64,000 nucleotides of DNA from Halobacteria archaeon AArc-dxtr1 (GTDB lineage: Archaea > Halobacteriota > Halobacteria > Halobacteriales > Natrialbaceae). Made by a program: the position numbers and the translations under genes. Of the stretch, positions 17,877 through 24,622 are shown piece after piece (position 1 is the stretch's first letter; each line of letters opens with the position of its first letter). The DNA lies in NCBI GenBank assembly GCA_025517425.1, contig JAOPJY010000001.1, forward strand, positions 1,412,217-1,476,216. The letters are read 5' to 3'. Below the pieces are notes generated by a model. That model was not told the origin of the DNA. It saw only the letters and a list, made by a program, of their open reading frames with translations, and ran no database searches.

Positions 17877-18537
17877 CACGCGCACCTCCGTGCGCCGCTT
17901 CCTTGGCGGTTTCGACGGCATCGGCGAGATCCGCGGTCGCCGCCTGCGGATCGCCGGCGGCGGTGATCTCCGAGATGACGGCAACGCCGGCAGCTCCGGC
18001 CCGGACGACCGGGCCAGCGTTTGCCGCGGTGATACCGCCGATGCCGACGATCGGGATCGAGACCGCGTCGGCGATTTCGGCGACTCGTCCGGGGCCGACG
18101 TTGTCTTTGGCCGGATCGACATCTTTCGAACCGGTACCGTAGATCGTTCCGACGCCGAGGTAGTCGGCGCCGGCGGCTTCCGCTCGCCGAGCTTCCGCGA
18201 CGGTCGACGTCGAGCAGCCGACGATCGCGTCCGGGCCGAGCAGGTCGCGGACGACAGGGACGGGGAGATCGGACTGGCCGACGTGGACGCCGTCGGCGTC
18301 GATTGCCCGCGCGATGTCGACACGATCGTTGACGAGCAGCGGAACGGTCGCCTCGGCGGTCAGCTCACGGAGTTCGCGGCCCTGATCGTATCTGACGGCC
18401 GCGTCGGCGTCTTTCTCCCGGAGCTGGACAGCGTCGACGCCGCCTGCGATCGCGTCGGCGACGACCTCGGGAGTCGTCCGGCCGCGCGAGAGCGACGCCT
18501 GCGTGACGAGGTAGGTTTCCCAGCCGGCTGGGTTCAT
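17869..18537 (-). CDS. thiE: Thiamine phosphate synthase
   Basis: 222-residue TIM-barrel enzyme joining HMP-PP and thiazole phosphate into thiamine phosphate. Motifs: VQLREKDAD, LLVNDRVDIA, DGVHVGQSDLP, YLGVGTIYGTGSKD and IVGIGGITAANA, all expected for ThiE. It is the first gene of a two-gene thiE-thiM unit on the minus strand. I looked for a thiamine riboswitch in the short upstream region and did not see one. Confidence 0.95.
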   Translation of the reverse strand: MNPAGWETYLVTQASLSRGRTTPEVVADAIAGGVDAVQLREKDADAAVRYDQGRELRELTAEATVPLLVNDRVDIARAIDADGVHVGQSDLPVPVVRDLLGPDAIVGCSTSTVAEARRAEAAGADYLGVGTIYGTGSKDVDPAKDNVGPGRVAEIADAVSIPIVGIGGITAANAGPVVRAGAAGVAVISEITAAGDPQAATADLADAVETAKEAAHGGARDD

Positions 18538-18688
18538 GATGGAGACGGCGCGCGGCGGGCCGAAAGGCGCTTCGGTCCCGGATAGTTGGGAGAGAGACCG
18601 AGCCGAGAAACTGGATAATCGGACGTCAACTCACCGACCCTGCCCATTCGAGCCCAACCTATATCCGGCCGATCGGTGGATACGACCC

Positions 18689-18943
18689 ATGGGCGACACG
18701 ACCAGCCACGAGGAAGAGTTGGCAAGAGAGTCCGCAGCAGCGCGGCTACAGGAGCTCGCACGAGAACTCGACAGCGACGGAACGGCCGACGTGCGTGTGG
18801 GCAACAAGATGGTGACGCTCACCCCGGCGTCGGTGTTGAACTACGACATCGAGACGCAGGAGCGCTCACCGATGCTCGGTGGTCACAGCGAGGAGATCAC
18901 GGTGAAACTGTCCTGGAAGCGAGAGAAAGCCGAAGAAGAGTAG
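18689..18943 (+). CDS. Amphi-Trp domain protein
   Basis: 84-residue small acidic protein of the haloarchaeal amphi-Trp family. A charged helix (SHEEELARESAAARLQELARELD) is followed by beta strands and the terminal VKLSWKREK, the Trp pattern that names the domain. No function is established. ATG 18689 is preferred over the frame's earlier start because the upstream part is Arg/Pro-rich shadow sequence. It ends seven bases from the ftsY stop (convergent). Confidence 0.7.
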   Translation: MGDTTSHEEELARESAAARLQELARELDSDGTADVRVGNKMVTLTPASVLNYDIETQERSPMLGGHSEEITVKLSWKREKAEEE

Positions 18944-18949
18944 TCCGAG

Positions 18950-20272
18950 TTACTCGTCTTCGAGCAGCCGATCGACCATCTCGTCGGGGTCGAACCGCTC
19001 GATGTCGGGATACTCCTGGCCGACGCCGAGGAAGAGAATCGGCTTCCCCGTGACGTGGGCGATCGAGATCGCCGCCCCACCGTTGGAGTCGGCGTCGGCT
19101 TTCGTCAGGATCGCGCCGTCGATTTCGGCAGCCTCGTTGAACTCCCGGGCGCGGTTGACGGCGTCCTGGCCGGCGACCGCTTCGTCGACGAACAGCGTCA
19201 TATCCGGGCCGACGACGCGGCCGATCTTCTCGAGTTGGTCCATCAGCCCCTCGTCGGTGTGGAGCCGACCCGCCGTGTCGCCTAAGACGACGTCGATGTC
19301 GTTGGCTTCGGCGTACTCGACGGCGTCGTAGAGCACCGCGGCGGGGTCACCGCCCTGTTCGTGGGCGATTAGCTTGGAGTCTCGTGCCTCGGCGTGCTCT
19401 CTGATCTGCTCGTTCGCGCCGGCACGGTAGGTGTCGCCGTTTGCCATCACCGTCGAGTAGCCGCGTTCTTCGAAGTAGCGATCGAGCTTCGCGATCGAGG
19501 TCGTCTTGCCGACGCCGTTGACGCCGGTGAAGATGATGACGACGGGTTTGTCCTCGACGGCGATGCGCTCGTCGAAATCGAACTGGCCGACGCTGATGAC
19601 CTCGAGGATGGCGTCTTTGAGCGCCTCCTCGACGACGTCACCGGTCGAGGTCGTAAACGTCCGGGTCTCGCCGACGAGTTCGTCGCGGATCGAGTCGGTG
19701 ATCTCCTCGGCGACGCCGAGTTCGACGTCAGCGGAGAGCAAGGCGAGTTCGAGCTCCTGGAGGGGACCTTCGAGATCCTCCTCTTCGATGACGAACTTCC
19801 CGCGAACGAGAGATTTCGCCTTCCGACCGAAGCTGGTGCCGGAGTCTGCCTCGTCAGCGTCGTCCGTCTCGTCGGAATCATCCGCATCGTCAACCGGCTC
19901 GGCGGTCGCGGGCTCGTCGTCTGCGGTGTCGACAGTCGAATCGGGCTCCGTCGTGGCAGACCCATCTGTCGGAGCCGGTGTGGACGCCTCGCTGGCCGCG
20001 GCCGAGGCGGGCGTCTCGTCGGCACCCGACGAGACATCCGTGGACGAATCGCTGGTTCCGTCGTCGTCAGTCGCCTCGTCAGGGGACTCGACGGCGGCAT
20101 CCGCGTCGGCGCTCCCCTGATAGGCGGTCTCTTCGGCGGGAACGTCGTCCGCGTCGGCCTCGTCTGCGACTGGCGCGTCCTCGTCGTCTGCGACCGGTTC
20201 GACGTTCTCTTCGGCCGCCTCCGTCGCGTCGCTCCGGAAGCTGCCGAGTTTTTCTTTCAGGTTATCGAACAT
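18950..20272 (-). CDS. ftsY: SRP receptor FtsY
   Basis: 440-residue GTPase that receives SRP-ribosome complexes at the cytoplasmic membrane. After an amphipathic N-terminus (MFDNLKEKLGSF) comes a very acidic Asp/Glu/Ala linker of about 140 residues, then the NG domain with GVNGVGKTTSIAKL, DTYRAGANEQ, DTAGRLHTDEG and TKADADSNGG. The long acidic linker is usual in halophiles. It lies 11 bases after prefoldin alpha in the same direction, as in other haloarchaea. Confidence 0.97.
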   Translation of the reverse strand: MFDNLKEKLGSFRSDATEAAEENVEPVADDEDAPVADEADADDVPAEETAYQGSADADAAVESPDEATDDDGTSDSSTDVSSGADETPASAAASEASTPAPTDGSATTEPDSTVDTADDEPATAEPVDDADDSDETDDADEADSGTSFGRKAKSLVRGKFVIEEEDLEGPLQELELALLSADVELGVAEEITDSIRDELVGETRTFTTSTGDVVEEALKDAILEVISVGQFDFDERIAVEDKPVVIIFTGVNGVGKTTSIAKLDRYFEERGYSTVMANGDTYRAGANEQIREHAEARDSKLIAHEQGGDPAAVLYDAVEYAEANDIDVVLGDTAGRLHTDEGLMDQLEKIGRVVGPDMTLFVDEAVAGQDAVNRAREFNEAAEIDGAILTKADADSNGGAAISIAHVTGKPILFLGVGQEYPDIERFDPDEMVDRLLEDE

Positions 20273-20283
20273 GGGTCAGCCCC

Positions 20284-20736
20284 TTACTCGTCCGGGCTCG
20301 GGCCCTGCCCCATCCCCTGCATCTGCTGTTGCATCGCCTGCTGCTGGAGCTGCTGGGCCTGCTGTTCGAGCTGGGTGCTCTCGCCTTCGAGTTCGGTGAT
20401 CTCGTCGTTGAGCTCGTCGATGCGGTCGTCGAGGCGCTCCTTGCGGCTCTCTAAGGCGTCGACGGCGCCGTGCTGGTCGAATTCGGCAGCGTAGTCGGCG
20501 CCGAGGTCGACGATGACCTCGTCGATGTCGTCGATCGTTGCACGGACGTAGGCACCGCCGCCGAGTGGCACCTGCACCGTCGAGCCCGACTCGAGGGTCT
20601 CGATCGCTTCGGTCGCCTCGTCGATCGCAGACTGCTCGTTGCGGACGTCCTCGACGTCCGTCTGGAGGTGTTCGATCTCGCCCTGGATCGCCTGAAGCTG
20701 CTGGGAGAGTTCCTGGAGGCGCTGTTGACTACTCAT
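20284..20736 (-). CDS. pfdA: Prefoldin subunit alpha
   Basis: 150-residue chaperone subunit that forms the jellyfish-like prefoldin hexamer and passes unfolded proteins to the thermosome. Coiled-coil helices at both ends (about 1-45 and 100-140) flank a beta hairpin containing VQVPLGGGAYVRA. The Gln/Met-rich C-terminus is typical of haloarchaeal subunits. Its ATG overlaps the stop of the short upstream frame (ATGA), and ftsY follows closely, so it is part of an operon. Confidence 0.95.
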   Translation of the reverse strand: MSSQQRLQELSQQLQAIQGEIEHLQTDVEDVRNEQSAIDEATEAIETLESGSTVQVPLGGGAYVRATIDDIDEVIVDLGADYAAEFDQHGAVDALESRKERLDDRIDELNDEITELEGESTQLEQQAQQLQQQAMQQQMQGMGQGPSPDE

Positions 20737-20804
20737 TGGCGCTCACCCTCGACGATGCGTCCGTTCTCGGCTCGAAACTGACCGCGGACCGTGTACTCGT
20801 CCAT
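20733..20804 (-). pseudogene. Probable truncated ribosomal protein L18Ae/LX remnant (rpl18a)
   Basis: 23-codon frame whose first 15 residues, MDEYTVRGQFRAENG, resemble the N-terminal strand of archaeal LX, which in related genomes sits directly before pfdA and is about 57 residues. Here the frame ends after RIVEGERQ with a stop overlapping the pfdA start, so the middle of the protein is missing. It may be an in-frame deletion product, a nonfunctional stump kept for translational coupling to pfdA, or a separate small peptide. A full copy is not in the window. Confidence 0.45.
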
Positions 20805-20902
20805 GGCTACGCATCCGTCGGGGAGTCGGAAGAATCTTCCCTTCCACATACGGACGGCGGGAAACCGAACGGTAGAAAGGTAGCAGCCGATTCCGGGGCG
20901 AT

Positions 20903-21820
20903 ATGGAGGTCTTTGTCCTGCTGTTCGGGATGCTCGCGGTGTTGCTGGCCGGGATCGGTCTGCGCTCGCGAGGAGTGCTCGACGCGCGCCGAACGGACAG
21001 GGTAAACGCCGCCGCCTACTACGTCGCGCTACCAGCACTGATCTTCGTCTCGACGTACGATCAGGCGATCGGCGAGTTGCTCTCGCCTGCGCTGTTCGGA
21101 GGGTTGCTCTTCGTCCTGGGAGTGACGGTTGCACTCTCCTGGCTGATCCACCACCGACGGAACCCCTCGGCTGGGGCGGACGTCCGAAGTGTCGCAATCG
21201 TCCAGTCGTATCACTCGAATTTGGGTTATCTCGGGCTCCCGCTTGTGGCGGCGACCTTAGACGCCGAGGCGACGGCGATCGCGAGTGTCATACTCGGGAC
21301 GCTCTCACTGGTGCAGGTCCCGCTTACCGTCACCGTGCTCGCGACGCTAAACGGCGCCGAGACCCAGCTCGCGGCCCGCCTCCGCGGGCTCCTGAAAAAC
21401 CCCGTCATCGCGGCGCTGCTGGCCGGACTCGTCGCGGGCCCGATTGGTGTGGAGTTCCCGGGAACCGCAGTCACAGTGCTCGACGCCGTCGGTTCGCTGG
21501 CGCTACCACTCGCCTTGCTCTGTGTCGGCGCCTCGCTCAAGCTCGATCTCCCGTCGGTCGACGTCGAGGCGGCGGGAACCGTTCTCGCGCTGAAACTCGC
21601 CTGGATGCCCGCGCTGGCGTGGTTCGTCTTTACCGTGTTGACGGTCAACACGTCTACGCTCGCCGCCGCTGTGGTCATGCTCGGCACCCCGACGGCAGTC
21701 TCGACGTACGTCTTCACCAGCGAACTCGGCGGGGACGAGGCGTTCGCGTCGCTGAACGTGTTCACGACGACAGTCGCCTCGATCGGGACGCTGCTCGTGC
21801 TCGTGACGATCCTCGGGTGA
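20903..21820 (+). CDS. AEC (auxin efflux carrier) family transporter
   Basis: 305-residue inner-membrane carrier with about ten hydrophobic segments in two five-helix halves, the architecture of the AEC/bile-acid transporter fold. Recognisable pieces are the N-terminal VLLFGMLAVLLAGIGLRSRG, the central YHSNLGYLGLPLV and the C-terminal MLGTPTAVSTYVF. Substrates in this family are anions such as malonate, malate or auxin; nothing here identifies one. It is transcribed opposite to the pfdA-ftsY unit and sits in the block that separates that unit from tif6. Confidence 0.85.
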   Translation: MEVFVLLFGMLAVLLAGIGLRSRGVLDARRTDRVNAAAYYVALPALIFVSTYDQAIGELLSPALFGGLLFVLGVTVALSWLIHHRRNPSAGADVRSVAIVQSYHSNLGYLGLPLVAATLDAEATAIASVILGTLSLVQVPLTVTVLATLNGAETQLAARLRGLLKNPVIAALLAGLVAGPIGVEFPGTAVTVLDAVGSLALPLALLCVGASLKLDLPSVDVEAAGTVLALKLAWMPALAWFVFTVLTVNTSTLAAAVVMLGTPTAVSTYVFTSELGGDEAFASLNVFTTTVASIGTLLVLVTILG

Positions 21821-21891
21821 GGCCAGCAATCAAAACCCGACCCGAGCGCAAACTGTACACCCTCAGATCCCACGCACAGTACGGCCAGGCG

Positions 21892-22095
21892 CTACGCCGT
21901 CTCTTCTTCCTCCTCGGGGTCTGCCGGCTCTTCCTCTTCGGGGTCCATCGGCTCTTCTTCCTCGGGATCACCGGGCCCTTCGTCGCCGCAGCCGGCGAGT
22001 GCGGCCATCGAGCCGGTTGCCAGAAGTCCGGAGAGTTGGATCGTTCGTCTACGGTCCATCGTCGGCCAGTGTGGGCCGCGTGTCTCGTCAGTCAT
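21892..22095 (-). CDS. Tiny acidic lipoprotein with DPEEEEP repeats
   Basis: 67 residues. RRRTIQLSGLL followed by a hydrophobic run and ALAGCG forms a Tat-like lipoprotein signal; the mature part is only about 29 residues, made of three DPEEEEP-type octads encoded by a 24-base repeat. The start may be 22095 or the internal ATG at 22059, just before MDRRRTI. No domain is present; it may be a surface charge tether or a decaying lipoprotein gene. A 10-base inverted repeat brackets its first ATG (22092-22140). Confidence 0.55.
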   Translation of the reverse strand: MTDETRGPHWPTMDRRRTIQLSGLLATGSMAALAGCGDEGPGDPEEEEPMDPEEEEPADPEEEEETA

Positions 22096-22140
22096 GGGTT
22101 CTCAGGGCACACGCCCACCGATGGTATGACGAACCCATGA
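22092..22140. repeat. 10-base perfect inverted repeat around the lipoprotein start
   Basis: TCATGGGTTC (22092-22101) and GAACCCATGA (22131-22140) are perfect inverse complements separated by 29 bases. The left arm contains the start codon of the minus-strand lipoprotein gene. It could be an operator, a hairpin covering the start, or the ends of a lost small element. Confidence 0.6.
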
Positions 22141-22196
22141 AAATGCGTTCGGCTTGCAGACACAAAAAAGAGCAAGCACGCCGGAAACATGCCCAT

Positions 22197-22250
22197 TCAG
22201 TCCGGATAGCCGAGCGCGTCCTCGATCCGCCTCAGCTCGAGATCGACGCC
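22197..22250 (-). pseudogene. Duplicated 3' fragment of tif6
   Basis: Read on the minus strand this 54-base piece encodes [17 protein letters not shown] and a stop, matching the end of intact tif6 ([17 protein letters not shown] and stop). A 20-base core, 22207-22226, is identical to the end of tif6 near 22697. The rest of the gene is absent here. It shows that tif6 sequence was once duplicated at this place. Confidence 0.7.
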
Positions 22251-22288
22251 TAGACGGATCAGTAGTGTAGAGTTTTTCCAACACCACA

Positions 22289-22296
22289 TTTATATC
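22289..22296 (+). promoter_or_regulatory. TATA box of the YgaP-like gene
   Basis: TTTATATC is centred 27 bases before ATG 22319, which predicts a leaderless mRNA and confirms that the small gene is expressed separately. Confidence 0.6.
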
Positions 22297-22318
22297 ATAT
22301 TGGTTCCTTGGTAGGGAT

Positions 22319-22546
22319 ATGGACACAAACGTTGGCCAGACAGACCGATCGATTCGGATCGCTCTCGGTGCGCTTGCAGGTATCGTTTCGCTCGCAATCC
22401 TCGCCGATATCGTCTCACTGCCGATGCTAGCCGCGCCGATTCTGGGCATCGTGGCGATCGTGTTGCTCGCCACTGCAGCCATCCAGTACTGTGGCGCCTA
22501 CACACTGCTGGGGATCGATACCTGCCCAGTCACCAGAGACGAGTAA
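22319..22546 (+). CDS. YgaP-like (DUF2892) small membrane protein
   Basis: 75 residues with two membrane helices (about 13-32 and 36-58) and the family pattern VGQTDRSIRIALGALAG at the N-terminus and YTLLGIDTCP at the C-terminus. In bacteria the domain is often fused to rhodanese; here it stands alone, although two rhodaneses occur about 9 kb away. Function unknown. It lies between two copies of the tif6 tail, so it may have arrived with the rearrangement of this locus. Confidence 0.75.
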   Translation: MDTNVGQTDRSIRIALGALAGIVSLAILADIVSLPMLAAPILGIVAIVLLATAAIQYCGAYTLLGIDTCPVTRDE

Positions 22547-22686
22547 GGGACCTGTTTCGTTCGAGACCGAGACGAGAACGCACGAGAGAAAAAGCCGGCC
22601 GTGAGAACGGACGGCAATCGTTGCGATCGGCCCACCGTTACCGAGACGACGACAAGACCACTACCGAGCAACCGGAGCGAACGTGC

Positions 22687-23352
22687 TCAGTCGATGTAGC
22701 CGAGCGCGTCCTCGATTCGGCCCAGTTCGGGACCGGTGGTATCTTCGCCGACGACGTAGCCCGACTCGTTGGCGAGCAGCCCGGAACCGACGAGGGGTGC
22801 GCCGTAGTTGACCGTGCCGACGTCGGCGCGGACGTCTAACACGTCCTCTACGTGATCGAGTTCGGCGTCGGTCGCCTTCGGATGGCAGAGGACACCGGTG
22901 TTGTTCGCGACGGCGGCCGTCCCGACGGTGCGGACGCCTGCGAAGTCGCCGCGTTCGACGGGGACCTCGAGCGTGTCTTTGATGAGCTTGACTACCTCTC
23001 GGGACAGATCGGGATGGACGTAGGCGCCGTAATCGTTCGCCAACACGACGTTCCCGGCGGCGTTGATGCTGCCCGGGAGCTCCGTGACGGGGACGTCGAT
23101 AGCTGACTCCAGGCGCTCGCGCTCGTAGTCGAGTACGCGGGCACTGACCAACAGCCCGTTCTCGTTGCCGGTGGCTAACGCGCCGACTGTCGAGGAGCCG
23201 GCGAGCGTCGTCTCGACGGCAGGGACGGCGAGTTCGTCGGCCAGACTCGCCACGAGGTCGTCGTCGGCGTCGGGTCTGACGAGTAGGCAGGTATCCGTCG
23301 CTCGGGCGAAGACGCCGACGTACGACGACCCGACAAACGATGCGCGCTGCAA
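22687..23352 (-). CDS. tif6: Translation initiation factor aIF6
   Basis: 221-residue ribosome anti-association factor that binds the 50S subunit. The pentein-fold repeats are visible ([57 protein letters not shown]). The conserved N-terminus ([10 protein letters not shown]) is reached only from a TTG codon at 23352, one base after the rpl31e stop; the upstream ATG is non-homologous. It forms an operon with rpl39e and rpl31e. A partial copy of its 3' end lies 490 bases downstream. Confidence 0.93.
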   Translation of the reverse strand: MQRASFVGSSYVGVFARATDTCLLVRPDADDDLVASLADELAVPAVETTLAGSSTVGALATGNENGLLVSARVLDYERERLESAIDVPVTELPGSINAAGNVVLANDYGAYVHPDLSREVVKLIKDTLEVPVERGDFAGVRTVGTAAVANNTGVLCHPKATDAELDHVEDVLDVRADVGTVNYGAPLVGSGLLANESGYVVGEDTTGPELGRIEDALGYID

Positions 23353-23353
23353 G

Positions 23354-23632
23354 TTACTCGGCGACCTCGGCCTCGACGACGGCCTCTCCCGCCTCGTCGA
23401 AGCGTGCCGCACGGACGCGGAGCTTGCGTGGCGGGTTGGCTCTGCCGCCCTCCCAGACCGTCTCGTTGATCGAGGGGTCTAAGCGGACCGCAGACTCGTC
23501 GACCGAGAAGTGTTTCGCGAGGTGCTCGCGGACGATCGTCATCGCGCGATCTGCAGCCTCGTGGTTGGCTCCCTTCTTGACGTCCCGTAGCGGGACCGTC
23601 ACGACGCGTTCTTCGAAATCGGATGTACTCAT
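23354..23632 (-). CDS. rpl31e: Ribosomal protein L31e
   Basis: 92-residue 50S protein near the peptide exit tunnel. Landmarks: [35 protein letters not shown] and [19 protein letters not shown]. Length is normal. It starts two bases after the rpl39e stop and ends next to the TTG start of tif6, giving a compact three-gene translation operon. Confidence 0.95.
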   Translation of the reverse strand: MSTSDFEERVVTVPLRDVKKGANHEAADRAMTIVREHLAKHFSVDESAVRLDPSINETVWEGGRANPPRKLRVRAARFDEAGEAVVEAEVAE

Positions 23633-23634
23633 GA

Positions 23635-23787
23635 TTACTCGTCGGTGTCGCTACGACGCCAGTTGCGTCGTTTCGGGTTTCGCTGTACGTTCATGTCCGT
23701 CTTGAGCATGACCCAGGCCGGAACGCGGCTGTTCTGGTTCTCGAGTTTGGCAAGACGCTTCTTCTTGCCCTTGGACTTTTTCCCCAT
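23635..23787 (-). CDS. rpl39e: Ribosomal protein L39e
   Basis: 50-residue, very basic 50S protein lining the exit tunnel. [16 protein letters not shown] begins the family sequence, and PAWVMLKTD and [13 protein letters not shown] follow. Start ATG 23787 is chosen because the family starts MGKKS; the frame continues upstream but without homology. It is first in the rpl39e-rpl31e-tif6 operon. Confidence 0.95.
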   Translation of the reverse strand: MGKKSKGKKKRLAKLENQNSRVPAWVMLKTDMNVQRNPKRRNWRRSDTDE

Positions 23788-23912
23788 AGTGGCCGCACGT
23801 AGCCCACGCTGGCTTAAAATCTTGTTCATCCGTTCCCCCGACAGGCAGACGTCTCGGGGGTTCGGCCGCTCGACGGCCGCTCTCCAGAGGGCGTAAGCGC
23901 CAGCAAGCCACC

Positions 23913-24470
23913 TCAGTCGAGCGAAAAACGTTCGACGGTCTCGTAGCGCGGTCCAGCTGCCGTGAGGGTGCTCTCAGTGAGGCGGATCTCCTCGACCCGA
24001 GTTTCGCCGACGGTCGGTTCGCGCTCCCGAACGAGTTCTTGGACAAGCTCCTTGCCGGCTGCGTGTTCCATCCGCGCCAGCGTAACGTGGGGCGTGAAGT
24101 CGTGGGACTCGGCGTCGAACCCCATTTCCGTCGTCCGCATTTCGATCGCCTCGTGGAGCCGGGTCAACTGCGGCCCGCCGCGCTCGACACCGAGCCAGAG
24201 CACGCTGATGTACTCGAGATCAGGGAAGACGCCGAGACCGCCGTAGCGGGCGCTGAAGGGGGACACACCGCTTTCCTCGACGGCCGCGGCGAGTTCCGAC
24301 CGGAGTGCGGGCAGCCGATCCTCGTCGACATCGCCGAGGAATTTGAGGGTAACGTGGGCCTGCTCAGGGGTGGTGAAATTCAGCCCACTTGCGGCGTCGA
24401 ACTCGGCTTGCAGGTCGGCGACTGGCTCCGCGAAGGCGTCGGGAAGATCGACGCTGACGAAGAGGCGCAT
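23913..24470 (-). CDS. thpR: RNA 2',3'-cyclic phosphodiesterase (2H family)
   Basis: 185-residue two-histidine phosphoesterase, formerly called 2'-5' RNA ligase. [11 protein letters not shown] at the start and the two catalytic signatures HVTLKFLG (near 40) and HVTLARME (near 129) are intact. The archaeal enzymes hydrolyse 2',3'-cyclic phosphates on tRNA ends. A second 2H family member is at 38624-39124. It is divergent from the FAD oxidoreductase at 24623 across a 15-base tandem repeat. Confidence 0.93.
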   Translation of the reverse strand: MRLFVSVDLPDAFAEPVADLQAEFDAASGLNFTTPEQAHVTLKFLGDVDEDRLPALRSELAAAVEESGVSPFSARYGGLGVFPDLEYISVLWLGVERGGPQLTRLHEAIEMRTTEMGFDAESHDFTPHVTLARMEHAAGKELVQELVREREPTVGETRVEEIRLTESTLTAAGPRYETVERFSLD

Positions 24471-24495
24471 ACGTAGTAGCGGACGGCTATCTACT

Positions 24496-24570
24496 CAACA
24501 GTGACGGCTCCAGCAGTGCCCGCTCCAACAGTGCCCGCTCCAGCAATGACAGCGCCAGCAGCGGCAGCTC
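24496..24570. repeat. Tandem repeat, five 15-base units
   Basis: Five consecutive 15-base units starting CARCARYG; the best pair is CAGCAGTGCCCGCTC (24511-24525) and CAACAGTGCCCGCTC (24526-24540), with the outer units more diverged. It fills half of the intergenic region between divergent genes thpR and the FAD oxidoreductase, upstream of both starts. Confidence 0.85.
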
Positions 24571-24622
24571 CCGCAGCCGTTAGGGGTCGGCATTATGCAT
24601 CTGAGGGTCCACTACTGAGACA

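Noticed and set aside
18538-18688. Thiamine riboswitch before thiE
   Set aside because: No conserved thi-box-like sequence was found by eye in the short upstream region.
19394-20494. 366-codon frame antisense to ftsY and pfdA
   Set aside because: Shadow of the acidic ftsY linker; no domain.
24496-24570. CRISPR array
   Set aside because: Units are contiguous 15-mers without spacers and no cas gene is near.
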